Source: Mesorhizobium sp. ES1-1 (GTDB lineage Bacteria; Pseudomonadota; Alphaproteobacteria; Rhizobiales; Rhizobiaceae). Taken from it: DNA of 64,000 nt. Position numbers and translations under genes: made by a program. The notes under the pieces are model-generated. The model was given only the letters and a program-made list of their open reading frames with translations, was not told the origin of the DNA and made no database searches. The stretch spans positions 62,001 to 126,000 of the forward strand of contig NZ_JAIUGX010000009.1 of NCBI RefSeq assembly GCF_020164785.1, given 5' to 3'. Shown piece after piece: positions 16,539 through 25,088 of this stretch. Every line of letters begins with the position of its first letter. The first letter of the stretch is position 1.

Positions 16539-16648
16539 GCGCGCCGCTGGCAAGGCCGGCCGCTTTCGCATAGCCTGAACGCGTTGTAACCGGGGCCGAT
16601 TCGGAGCTTCCCGCTCCGCGCTCGCCCACTTGCTCGGAGGAACTCGCC

Positions 16649-16903
16649 ATGGGCGTCGAAAGCCTGCTCGTCTTCATCATCATTGGTGCCATTGCCGGCT
16701 GGCTAGCCGGTCTCATCGTGTCGGGTTTCGGCTTCGGCCTGATCGGCAACATCATCGTCGGCATCGTCGGCGCGTTCATCGCCGGCTTGCTGTTCCCGCG
16801 TATCGGATTCTCCATGGGCGGAGGCGTTCTCGCCGCGATTGTCCACGCCACCATCGGCGCCATCATCCTGCTGGTGCTGGTCAAGGTCCTGAAGCGAGCG
16901 TGA
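16649..16903 (+). CDS. GlsB/YeaQ/YmgE family stress membrane protein
   Basis: 84 residues, almost entirely three hydrophobic helices rich in Gly and Ala (LLVFIIIGAIAGWLAGLI, GLIGNIIVGIVGAFIAGLLF, AAIVHATIGAIILLVLV). Length and pattern fit the transglycosylase-associated / GlsB family of small inner-membrane proteins that are commonly induced by general stress. A CTCGGAGGAACTCG ribosome binding site precedes the ATG. Biochemical function of the family is unsettled. A 48-codon membrane-peptide gene follows 25 bases downstream and is probably co-transcribed. Confidence 0.85.
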   Translation: MGVESLLVFIIIGAIAGWLAGLIVSGFGFGLIGNIIVGIVGAFIAGLLFPRIGFSMGGGVLAAIVHATIGAIILLVLVKVLKRA

Positions 16904-16928
16904 GGCTCGACAAACGAAAGAGCGCGCC

Positions 16929-17075
16929 ATGAAGCAGAACACACTCTATCTCCTCCTTGGCGCGCTTGTCGTCGTGGTCATCGCGCTCGGCATCTATGTC
17001 TACCGCGAACAGACCAAGCCCCAGGGCGTCGAACTCAAGATCGACGACAAGGGCATTTCGATCCAGCAGAACTAA
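16929..17075 (+). CDS. Small single-pass membrane peptide, 48 residues
   Basis: An ATG at 16929 opens a 48-codon frame ending in TAA at 17073-17075. The product has one N-terminal membrane helix (about residues 5-24, LYLLLGALVVVVIALGIYVY) and a hydrophilic tail (VELKIDDKGISIQQN) that should face the periplasm. Placement just after the GlsB-family gene, normal codon use and a coherent topology support a real gene. Function is unknown. Confidence 0.65.
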   Translation: MKQNTLYLLLGALVVVVIALGIYVYREQTKPQGVELKIDDKGISIQQN

Positions 17076-17110
17076 TTCGCCGGTGTCTGGTGGATCCGGA
17101 AGGGCGTGAG

Positions 17111-18025
17111 ATGGCAACCTCCGATGTCCCGGAGGACGATGACGGGTCCAGGATCACCGTGGCCGAATGGGAGAGGCTGAACCGGCCGCCCCGACGCGCA
17201 GCGTTCCTGCGTTATCACTGGCGAACCTTTCGGTTCCTGAGGACACCGGCGACGGTCAGCGAATTGCGGGGGAAACAGCAGGCGTTCCGCGAGGCGGTCA
17301 TCGCCAGCGTCGCCTTCAACCGGCCTGACGTGATCGAATGGCAGATCCACCTCGTGCGTCGGTATCTGGCCGAGCATGAAAGCTATATCGTCTTCGACAA
17401 CAGCAAGAAGCAGCAGGCAAGGGACGCGATCCGCGACCTTTGCCGTCGCCATTCAGTCCCCTATGTCGCCCTGCCTGCCAACAGGCTGGTGGTGAGCCGA
17501 TCGCACGGCCAGGCGCTCAACTGGATCGTGCGGAATTTCCTGCCGCGGTTCGGGCCGAAAGTCTTCGGCTTCATCGACCATGACATCTTCCCGAAAGAAC
17601 CGTTTTCGGTGGCCGAGAAGTTGCGAGGCAAGAGCGTCTACGGCAGCGTTCGGCGCGACACGCCCACGCCCGGCGGTTGGTTCCTGTGGCCGGCCTTCAG
17701 CTTCTTCGACGGAAGCCTGCTGCGGTTGCCGCTTGATTTTGCACCGAGCTACGCGTTTCGCATGGATTCAGGCGGCGGCAACTGGCCGGTGCTCTACAGG
17801 TCGATCGATCCGGCGCTGGTTCGGTTCGCTGAAGTGACACCGGTTCGCCACGGTGTCGGAGATGATACATCCCAAGACTTCTTCATGTCGATCGATGGCT
17901 GGCTGCATGTCACCAACGCCTCGAACTGGAGACGACAGGAGATTGACAGGAGCAAACAACTTGTTGCCTTGCTGCGGCAAGCCGGCGGTCCAGACCAGCC
18001 GGACGTCAAATTCGAGCCGATTTGA
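17111..18025 (+). CDS. Glycosyltransferase-like protein (GT-A-like), uncertain
   Basis: 304 residues from the ATG at 17111, with GGAAGGG seven bases before it; a GTG at 17090 is the alternative. The protein has no membrane segment. The pattern YIVFDNS, then SHGQALNWIVRN, then FGFIDHDIFPKEP resembles a nucleotide-sugar transferase fold, with DHD as a possible metal-binding DxD motif. A C-terminal HGVGDDTSQD and a Trp-rich segment follow. It lies 28 bases upstream of an OafA-type acyltransferase, so both may decorate a surface glycan. I would not name the sugar. It could also be an unrelated domain of unknown function. Confidence 0.55.
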   Translation: MATSDVPEDDDGSRITVAEWERLNRPPRRAAFLRYHWRTFRFLRTPATVSELRGKQQAFREAVIASVAFNRPDVIEWQIHLVRRYLAEHESYIVFDNSKKQQARDAIRDLCRRHSVPYVALPANRLVVSRSHGQALNWIVRNFLPRFGPKVFGFIDHDIFPKEPFSVAEKLRGKSVYGSVRRDTPTPGGWFLWPAFSFFDGSLLRLPLDFAPSYAFRMDSGGGNWPVLYRSIDPALVRFAEVTPVRHGVGDDTSQDFFMSIDGWLHVTNASNWRRQEIDRSKQLVALLRQAGGPDQPDVKFEPI

Positions 18026-18053
18026 AACGATCGGGGATAGGGCCTGATCTTCG

Positions 18054-20048
18054 ATGGCAGCCAGCCTTGATAGCAAGCGTAACCAGGGACTGCGGCCCGA
18101 GATTCAAGGGTTGCGCGGCTTGGCCGTCGCGCTTGTGGTGGTGTTCCACATCTGGCCCGCAACGCTTCCCGGTGGCTATGTCGGGGTCGACGTGTTCTTC
18201 GTCATCTCTGGCTTCCTCATCACCGGCCTGCTTGCCCGCATGGCATTGCTCGAGGGCCACATCTCGCTGATGGCTTTCTATTCGCGACGTGTGCGGCGAT
18301 TGCTGCCGGCGGCGCTGCTTACCCTCCTCGTCGCGCTTGCCGGAACGCTGGTCCTGCTGTCCAGCGCGCGGTGGGAGGAGACGGCCACGCAGGTCGCCGC
18401 GAGCGCTCTCTATGCGCAGAACTGGCGGCTCGCCTGGCAGGCTGTCGACTATCTCGGCGCCGAAGAGGCGGCGAGCCCGGTGCAGCATTTCTGGTCGCTG
18501 TCGATCGAGGAACAGTTCTACATCGTCTGGCCGATGCTTATGATGGCAGTGCTTTGGCTGGCAAGCCGCTTCAGACTGTCACCGAGAGGCGCATTGCTGG
18601 GGGCGCTGGCCGTGGTCTTCGCCGGATCGCTGTCGGTCTCGGTGTTCGTCACCCGCAGCGATCCGGCTGGAGCCTATTTCTTCACCCACACGCGGCTTTG
18701 GGAACTGGCGCTCGGGGGCCTGCTGGCGCTGGCGGCTCCCGATCTTAATGGGGACACCGGGCACAAGGCGGCATTGCCGCTTCGCGCCGCCATGCAGGCG
18801 GCGGGTCTTGCCGCCATTGGCGCTTCGGCGCTTTTCTTTTCCGCCGCGACGCCCTTTCCGGGTGCGTATGCATTGCTGCCGACATTGGGAAGTGTGCTGG
18901 TGATAGCGGCCGGCGACATCCACCCAGGCCGGTTCCGCGGGCTCCATTCCGCGGTGCTTCGCTTTGTCGGCGACCGGTCCTATTCGATCTACCTTTGGCA
19001 CTGGCCGCTGATCGTTTTCTATACAGCGCATCGTCCCGTCATCGGGCTGGCGGCGGGCCTTGGCCTGATCGTGCTGACGCTGGCGGTCTCGCATCTGTCC
19101 TACCGGTTCGTCGAGCAGCGCTACCGCCGGCCGCGGTCGGACACGGAATGGAAGCCGCTCGCCCATGGCGCGCTCGCCGTCGCGGTCTGCGTGATGGCGG
19201 CGGGCGGTCTGAACTACGCGCTCGACAGGCAAGCCATCGATACCAGCCTGATCGGGACATCGGACTATCCGGGACCCGCGGCACTGCTTGCCAACGCTGT
19301 CGTTCCGCCCGGCGTTGAATTGCTGCCCTCGCTTGGCCAGCTGAAGCGTGACGTGCCGATCGTCTACCGGCTGAAGTGCCATCAGGAACAGAGCAGTATT
19401 AGAGCCGTAGGCTGCATGCTCGGCGATCCAAACGGCACTACCACCATCGTCGTCGCCGGCGATTCACACGCCGCGCAGTGGATTCCGGCCATCGATAGGA
19501 TCGCCAAGGATCGCAAGTGGAAGCTGATCACCTTCACCAAGGCGGCCTGCCCATTTACCCGCGCGGCGGTGAAGGACAACGGCAAGCCTTACGAGGCTTG
19601 CGCGAAATGGCGCGATAATGTGCTCGCCGAGATCAGGCGACTGCGACCGGATCTGATGTTCACCAGTCAATCCCGCTATTCCAGCACTCCGGAGCCGGAG
19701 ATGATCGAAGGCCTGCGCAGCATCTGGGCAGAGTTGAACGAACAGGGCGTGCGCGTCATCGCCATCCGGAACACGCCCTATGTCAAGTTCGACCCGGGCG
19801 ACTGCCTTGCGGCCGATCCCGCCAAATGCGTCACGGTCCGCAAGGACGTCGAGGCAGGCAATGTGCTCGCCGTTGCCGCTGCTCCATTGCCGGGGGTTCG
19901 TGTCGTCGACCTGAACGATGCCCTGTGCAGCCGGGAGACATGCAATGCAGTCGTCGGCAACATCATTGTCTGGCGAGATGTGCATCATATGACGGCGACC
20001 TACGCGCTAGCGCTTGCGCCCTCCCTAGCGAAGGCCGCGGGCCTCTAG
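18054..20048 (+). CDS. OafA-type O-acyltransferase with C-terminal SGNH domain
   Basis: 664 residues from the ATG at 18054. The N-terminal half (about 10-370) is an acyltransferase-3 membrane domain with about ten helices. It opens LRPEIQGLRGLAVALVVVFH, followed by GGYVGVDVFFVISGFLI and FYSRRVRRLLPAALL. The C-terminal part (about 430-664) is a periplasmic SGNH domain with the nucleophile block VAGDSHAAQW and a DVHHMT block near the end. Such two-domain proteins move acetyl groups across the membrane and place them on O-antigen, capsule or peptidoglycan. The acceptor is unknown. The neighbours are a glycosyltransferase-like gene and a class A PBP. Confidence 0.9.
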   Translation: MAASLDSKRNQGLRPEIQGLRGLAVALVVVFHIWPATLPGGYVGVDVFFVISGFLITGLLARMALLEGHISLMAFYSRRVRRLLPAALLTLLVALAGTLVLLSSARWEETATQVAASALYAQNWRLAWQAVDYLGAEEAASPVQHFWSLSIEEQFYIVWPMLMMAVLWLASRFRLSPRGALLGALAVVFAGSLSVSVFVTRSDPAGAYFFTHTRLWELALGGLLALAAPDLNGDTGHKAALPLRAAMQAAGLAAIGASALFFSAATPFPGAYALLPTLGSVLVIAAGDIHPGRFRGLHSAVLRFVGDRSYSIYLWHWPLIVFYTAHRPVIGLAAGLGLIVLTLAVSHLSYRFVEQRYRRPRSDTEWKPLAHGALAVAVCVMAAGGLNYALDRQAIDTSLIGTSDYPGPAALLANAVVPPGVELLPSLGQLKRDVPIVYRLKCHQEQSSIRAVGCMLGDPNGTTTIVVAGDSHAAQWIPAIDRIAKDRKWKLITFTKAACPFTRAAVKDNGKPYEACAKWRDNVLAEIRRLRPDLMFTSQSRYSSTPEPEMIEGLRSIWAELNEQGVRVIAIRNTPYVKFDPGDCLAADPAKCVTVRKDVEAGNVLAVAAAPLPGVRVVDLNDALCSRETCNAVVGNIIVWRDVHHMTATYALALAPSLAKAAGL

Positions 20049-20158
20049 CGCAAGTTACTGTGCAGCGCCTCGATCTTTGTGACTTAACGCGCCTTTAAAC
20101 CGCCGCATCTACTCTTCAACCCGGACGCCATTGGGATCGGGGATATCAAGCGCAGAGC

Positions 20159-22441
20159 ATGGCGAACCGCAAAGACAGCCGCATCGAACCCAGCTTCGAA
20201 GGACCGTCGCGGGACAGGTCCTCCGGAGGGCTTTCGGTCAGCGAGGAGGATCGCGTCGTGCCGAGCAACCGCAAAGCCTCCGCGAAGCGCAAGCCCGCCA
20301 AGGCGAAGTCGTCGCGCGGCCGGCGCGCCAAAAGCCGGCGCGGGCTGATCGGCGGGATCGGCCGGCTCTTGTACTGGTGCTTCGTGCTGGCTATCTGGGG
20401 CGGCATCGCGGTGGCCGGCACGGTCATCTATTACGGCGCCAAGATGCCCGCGGCTACCACCTGGTCGATCCCCGACCGGGCGCCCAACATCAAGATCGTC
20501 TCGGCCGACAATCAGCTTCTGGCCAATCGCGGCATGAGCGGCGGCGAGGCTGTCGGCCTGCATGAGATGTCGCCCTATATCCCCGCGGCCGTCATCGCCA
20601 TCGAGGACCGCCGCTTCTATTCGCATTTCGGTGTCGATCCGATCGGCCTTACGCGCGCAATGGTGACCAATCTGCTTGGCGGTCGCTTCTCGCAGGGCGG
20701 TTCGACACTGACTCAGCAATTGGCCAAGAACCTGTTCCTGACGCCCGACCGCACGCTCGAGCGCAAGGTGCAGGAGGTGCTGCTGGCGCTGTGGCTGGAG
20801 CACAAGCACACCAAGGACCAGATCCTCGAAATGTACCTGAACCGGGTCTATTTCGGGTCCGGCGCCTATGGCGTAGAGGCGGCCTCGCGGCGCTATTTCG
20901 GCAAGAGCGCGCGCGATGTGACCCTGTCGGAGGCGGCGCTGCTGGCGGGCCTCTTGAAGGCGCCGTCGCGGCTGTCGCCGGCGCGCGACCCCAAGGCCGC
21001 CGAGCAGCGCTCGCAACTGGTGCTGGCCGCCATGCGCGACGAGGGCAAGATCAGCGCCAAGGAACTGACTTCGGCGATGAGCGCGCCGGCGACCCGCTCG
21101 CCATCCTACTGGACCGGCTCGGAGAATTATGTCGCCGACACCATCATGGAGGAGCTGCCCGACCTGATCGGCGACGTGCGCGGTGACATCGTCATCGACT
21201 CCACCGTCGACCTGAACCTGCAGAAGCTTGCCGAACAGTCGATCCGCAGGCTGATCGACGACAGCGGCAAGAAGCTCAACGTCACCCAGGGCGCGTTGGT
21301 GTCGATCGACAATTCCGGGGCGGTGCGCGCCATGGTCGGCGGCTATGATTATTCGACCAGCCAGTTCGACCGCGCCTCGGAAGCGCGCCGCCAGCCCGGG
21401 TCGGCGTTCAAACCGTTTGTCTACATGGCGGCGCTGGAAGCCGGCCGCACGCCGGACAGCATCCGCAACGACGCGCCGATCAAGATCGGCAACTGGACGC
21501 CCGACAATTACGGCGGCAAGTATTTCGGCAAGGTGACGCTGGCCACCGCGCTGGCCAAATCGCTGAACTCGGTGGCCGCCCAGCTGACCATGGAGGTCGG
21601 GCCCAACGCGGTCGTCGAGGCGGCGCACCGCATGGGCATCCAGTCGGACCTGCAGTCAAACACCTCGATCGCGCTCGGCACCTCGGAAGTGACGCCGCTG
21701 GAGCTGACCTCGGCCTATGTGCCCTTCGCCAATGGCGGCTACAAGCCGGACATCCATTTCATCCGCCGCGTCACGACGGCGGACGGCAAGGTGCTCTACG
21801 ACAGCGGCGGCGGCAGCGCGCCGCGTGTCGTCAAGCCCGAGATCGTTGGCATGATGAATTCGATGATGACCGGTACAGTGGAGACCGGCACGGCCAGGAA
21901 GGCGGCGTTTGCCTGGCCCTCGGCCGGCAAGACCGGCACCAGCCAGAATTCGCGAGACGCTTGGTTCGTCGGCTACACCGCCAATCTCACCACCGGCGTC
22001 TGGTTCGGCAATGATGACGGAACCGCGATGAAGAAGGTCACCGGCGGTGCGCTGCCGGCGCAGGCCTGGCATGAGTTCATGGTCGCCGCCCATGAGGGCG
22101 TGCCGGTGCGGCCGCTGCCCGGAACCTGGAAATCCACCCCGGCCGATACGATCGTGCCGGATGAGATCCCGTCGGCCAGCAACAACCATCAGGCGCCGGT
22201 CCCGTCCGTGTCCGTCGGCCAGCAAGCGCCGGCGGCGCCGCGGGCGGTTCCCGTCGCCCAGGTTCCGGTGCCGGCCCGCAATGTGGCGCGTCCGGCGCAG
22301 ACCGTCGATGCCGATGGTCTCGACATGCCGTCCGACGACGGCGCCACCGGCTCGATCAAGCACCCGGTGCCCCCGGGCAATGTCGGCGGTCCGCTGAAGA
22401 GGAAGCAAACCTCGATCCTCGATATCCTTGGCGGAGGGTGA
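20159..22441 (+). CDS. Class A penicillin-binding protein (PBP1-type)
   Basis: 760 residues. A long basic cytoplasmic tail (1-62, rich in Arg and Lys) precedes one membrane helix (about 62-92). The GT51 transglycosylase domain (about 130-310) has catalytic Glu149 in AIEDRRFYSHFG and the GGSTLTQQLAKN motif. The transpeptidase domain (about 370-640) has Ser415 in GSAFKP, SLN in KSLNSVA and KTG in GKTGTSQN. A Pro/Ala-rich tail follows. The enzyme polymerises and crosslinks peptidoglycan in the periplasm. The short, basic-tailed form recalls PBP1-C type proteins of Rhizobiales. Which paralogue this is cannot be settled here, so I give no gene symbol. Confidence 0.93.
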   Translation: MANRKDSRIEPSFEGPSRDRSSGGLSVSEEDRVVPSNRKASAKRKPAKAKSSRGRRAKSRRGLIGGIGRLLYWCFVLAIWGGIAVAGTVIYYGAKMPAATTWSIPDRAPNIKIVSADNQLLANRGMSGGEAVGLHEMSPYIPAAVIAIEDRRFYSHFGVDPIGLTRAMVTNLLGGRFSQGGSTLTQQLAKNLFLTPDRTLERKVQEVLLALWLEHKHTKDQILEMYLNRVYFGSGAYGVEAASRRYFGKSARDVTLSEAALLAGLLKAPSRLSPARDPKAAEQRSQLVLAAMRDEGKISAKELTSAMSAPATRSPSYWTGSENYVADTIMEELPDLIGDVRGDIVIDSTVDLNLQKLAEQSIRRLIDDSGKKLNVTQGALVSIDNSGAVRAMVGGYDYSTSQFDRASEARRQPGSAFKPFVYMAALEAGRTPDSIRNDAPIKIGNWTPDNYGGKYFGKVTLATALAKSLNSVAAQLTMEVGPNAVVEAAHRMGIQSDLQSNTSIALGTSEVTPLELTSAYVPFANGGYKPDIHFIRRVTTADGKVLYDSGGGSAPRVVKPEIVGMMNSMMTGTVETGTARKAAFAWPSAGKTGTSQNSRDAWFVGYTANLTTGVWFGNDDGTAMKKVTGGALPAQAWHEFMVAAHEGVPVRPLPGTWKSTPADTIVPDEIPSASNNHQAPVPSVSVGQQAPAAPRAVPVAQVPVPARNVARPAQTVDADGLDMPSDDGATGSIKHPVPPGNVGGPLKRKQTSILDILGGG

Positions 22442-22491
22442 GCGGCAACTCGCCTCTCGCCTCGGCGACGGGGTTCGGCTACATCTGCGAC

Positions 22492-23244
22492 ATGGCTGAA
22501 AACGACACCCGCAAAACCATCGTGCTGACCGGCGCCAGCCGTGGCATCGGCCATGCCACGGTCAAACGGTTTTCGCGCGAGGGCTGGCGCGTCATCACCT
22601 GTTCGCGACAATCCTTCGCCGAGGACTGCCCGTGGCCGGCTGGCCCGGAAGACCACATCAAGGTCGATCTCGCCGATCAGGAGGATGTCGGCATCGCGGT
22701 GTCGGAAATCCGCCACCGGCTGGAAGCGCATGGCGGCCAGTTGCACGCGCTGGTCAACAATGCCGGCATTTCGCCGAAGCTAGAGGGCGGCAACGGCCGC
22801 ATGGACTCGATCGATACCCCGATGCATGTCTGGCGCGACGTCTTCCAGGTCAACTTCTTCGCGCCCATCATGCTGGCGCGCGGGCTGTTCAAGGAACTTG
22901 CCGCGGCCAAGGGCTCGATCGTCAACGTCACCTCCATCGCCGGCACGCGCGTGCACCCTTTCGCAGGGACCGCCTACGCGACCTCGAAGGCCGCTCTCGG
23001 CTCGTTGACGCGTGAGATGGCGCATGATTTCGGGCCGCATGGCATCCGCGTCAACGCGATTGCCCCCGGCGAAATCGACACGGCGATCCTGTCGCCGGGA
23101 ACGGAAAAAATCGTCGAGACGATCCCCCTGCGGCGGCTCGGCACCACGGCGGAAGTCGCCGACATCATCTTCTTCCTGTGCTCGCAGCAGGCATCCTACG
23201 TGACCGGCTCGGAAATCCACATCAATGGCGGCCAGCACGTCTGA
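22492..23244 (+). CDS. SDR family oxidoreductase
   Basis: 250 residues from the ATG at 22492. It is a classical short-chain dehydrogenase: the cofactor motif is TGASRGIGHA, NNAG is present, the catalytic Ser lies in VNVTSIAGTR and the YxxxK motif is AYATSKAAL. The C-terminal segment RVNAIAPGEIDT and a final SEIHINGGQHV are typical. The substrate is not predictable. It begins 50 bases after the PBP gene and ends 10 bases before a convergent oxidoreductase gene. Confidence 0.9.
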   Translation: MAENDTRKTIVLTGASRGIGHATVKRFSREGWRVITCSRQSFAEDCPWPAGPEDHIKVDLADQEDVGIAVSEIRHRLEAHGGQLHALVNNAGISPKLEGGNGRMDSIDTPMHVWRDVFQVNFFAPIMLARGLFKELAAAKGSIVNVTSIAGTRVHPFAGTAYATSKAALGSLTREMAHDFGPHGIRVNAIAPGEIDTAILSPGTEKIVETIPLRRLGTTAEVADIIFFLCSQQASYVTGSEIHINGGQHV

Positions 23245-23254
23245 GCTCCTGAGT

Positions 23255-24172
23255 TCAGGCCACCGTCAAAACAGCCTTGCCGCTGAAACTGCGCTGTCGC
23301 AGCGCCTCCAGGGCTTCGGCGATGTCCGTCCATGGCACGGTCAGGGCCACACGGGTTTCCAGCCGGCCCGCCGAAACCAAGGCGAGCAGCGAGGCAATGT
23401 CGGCACCAATGCCCGTGCCTGATGTGTAGTAAGCGAATGTCTGAAGCCTCGCCCCTTCGTGGCCTGGAACGAACTGGCGGAACCCGATCGGTGTCAGTTC
23501 GCCGCTGCTCGAGCCGAACATGACGATGGTGCCGCCCGGCGCGACGCGTTCGATCGCATGGGTGAGGCTCTGGCCGCCGACCGACTCGGTGATCAGGGAA
23601 AACGGCCCAGCGGTCAGTTCGATCGACTCGACCACCTCTCGAGCTCCAAGCTTGCGCAAATCCTCGGCATGGCGGGCGGCGGCTATCGCCGTCACCGAGG
23701 CGCCTTGTTCGCGGGCGATCTGGATCTGGAAACGACCGACCCCCCCGCTCGCTCCGGTGATCAGAACCCTCTGGCCGGCCAAGTCACCGCCATGGCGCAA
23801 GGTCCTCAAGGCGGTCGTGCCGGCGACGGGCAGGGTGGCTGCCGAGACGAAGCTGACGGCTTCCGGCAGTACGGCTAGGCGGTCGGCCGGAACCGCGACA
23901 CGTTGGGCCCAGCCGCCCTCGTCGACCAAAGCCGCAACCCTGGCCCCCGCGATTGGGCCCGAGCCATCGGCTGCCGATCGTTCGACGATCCCGACGATGT
24001 CCTGGCCGGGTATCCAGCCGTCTGGGCGGATGGCGAGCAGGCGCAGTTCGCCGCGATTCAATGACGTTGCGTGGACGGCGACCAGAGCCTCGTTGGGGCG
24101 AGGCTCAGGTTCATCCACTTCGGCAAGTTTCAGTCTTGCGGCGTCGTTGGAAGAGATAGCGAGGGCGAGCAT
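23255..24172 (-). CDS. MDR-family zinc-free alcohol dehydrogenase / quinone oxidoreductase
   Basis: 305 residues. It has the medium-chain reductase fold with a GroES-like N-terminal domain (TSLNRGELRLL, PGQDIVGIVE) and a Rossmann domain (VLITGASGGVGRFQIQIA). Zinc ligands are missing, so it belongs with the NADPH quinone oxidoreductase-type enzymes. It is transcribed divergently from an AraC-family regulator 95 bases away, which suggests that the regulator controls it. The physiological substrate is unknown. Confidence 0.87.
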   Translation of the reverse strand: MLALAISSNDAARLKLAEVDEPEPRPNEALVAVHATSLNRGELRLLAIRPDGWIPGQDIVGIVERSAADGSGPIAGARVAALVDEGGWAQRVAVPADRLAVLPEAVSFVSAATLPVAGTTALRTLRHGGDLAGQRVLITGASGGVGRFQIQIAREQGASVTAIAAARHAEDLRKLGAREVVESIELTAGPFSLITESVGGQSLTHAIERVAPGGTIVMFGSSSGELTPIGFRQFVPGHEGARLQTFAYYTSGTGIGADIASLLALVSAGRLETRVALTVPWTDIAEALEALRQRSFSGKAVLTVA

Positions 24173-24267
24173 GTGGCACCTTTTGCGGCGAGGAGACGCA
24201 AGCCTAGCGATTTACCCTGGTGGATAATCCAGATATTAATTCTTCTAATCGCTAAAAATGGTCAGAT

Positions 24268-25074
24268 ATGAAACAACCTCTTCGATACCCATGGTTCGAT
24301 TTCGACGTCGATGATGTGGCTGCCCCGGCGATTGCCGTGCGCGTCGACGTCACAGAAACCAAGGCCGAGGTATCGAAGCACTGGCATCGAAAGGGGCAAC
24401 TCGTCTTCGCGCTGGGCGGCGGCGTCACATGCCGCGTGCCCAGCGGAATGTGGATGGTGCCGCCTCATTGCGGCGTATGGATTCCAAGCCGCATGGAGCA
24501 CAGCAACATCGCGACAGCCAATGCCCGCATGGTCTTCGTCTATATCGAGCCAGGCGCGGCAGAATTGCCGGATCGGTGCTGCACGCTTTCGATCTCGCCG
24601 CTGCTGCGCGAACTCATCATCGAACTTTCGGACTGTGCGCCGGGCGATGCGAGGTGCACTTTCCTGGCAAGCGTCCTGCTTGCCGAACTGCCAGATATGC
24701 CCGTCCAGCATCTGCACCTGCCGATCTCGTCCGAACCGCGCTTGCGGAGGATCGCCGAAGCGTTGGCGGACAACCCCGCCGACCGAAGTACTTTGTCGGA
24801 GTGGGCCAACCGCGTCGCACTGAGCGAGAGCAGCCTCGCGCGTCTCGTTCTGAAGGAGACAGGTCTAAGCTTCGGACGCTGGAGGCAGCAATTGCACTTG
24901 ATCGTTGCGATCAGGGAGCTGGCAGCGGGCGCCAGCGTTCAGCGGGTTTCGGGCGATCTCGGCTATGAGTCGGTCACGGCCTTCATCACCATGTTCAAGA
25001 AAGCGCTCGGCAAGCCGCCGGCGCAATATCTCAGCAGCATCGCGCAAAATGGCGGTTCCGCCTTCTTGGCATAG
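24268..25074 (+). CDS. AraC-family transcriptional regulator
   Basis: 268 residues. The N-terminal cupin-like sensor domain (KHWHRKGQLVFALGGGV, VPPHCGVWIPSRMEHS) precedes a C-terminal AraC DNA-binding domain with two helix-turn-helix units (STLSEWANRVALSESSLARL and RVSGDLGYESVTAFITMFKK). The layout resembles NimR/RipA-type regulators. Its promoter is shared with the divergent oxidoreductase gene, its likely target. The inducer is unknown. Confidence 0.9.
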   Translation: MKQPLRYPWFDFDVDDVAAPAIAVRVDVTETKAEVSKHWHRKGQLVFALGGGVTCRVPSGMWMVPPHCGVWIPSRMEHSNIATANARMVFVYIEPGAAELPDRCCTLSISPLLRELIIELSDCAPGDARCTFLASVLLAELPDMPVQHLHLPISSEPRLRRIAEALADNPADRSTLSEWANRVALSESSLARLVLKETGLSFGRWRQQLHLIVAIRELAAGASVQRVSGDLGYESVTAFITMFKKALGKPPAQYLSSIAQNGGSAFLA

Positions 25075-25088
25075 AGGCTTGACGTTGG

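Noticed and set aside
20084..21628. 514-codon open frame antisense to the class A PBP gene
   Set aside because: The sense strand encodes all catalytic motifs of GT51 and the transpeptidase, and the antisense product is an Arg/Gly-rich sequence typical of a shadow frame.
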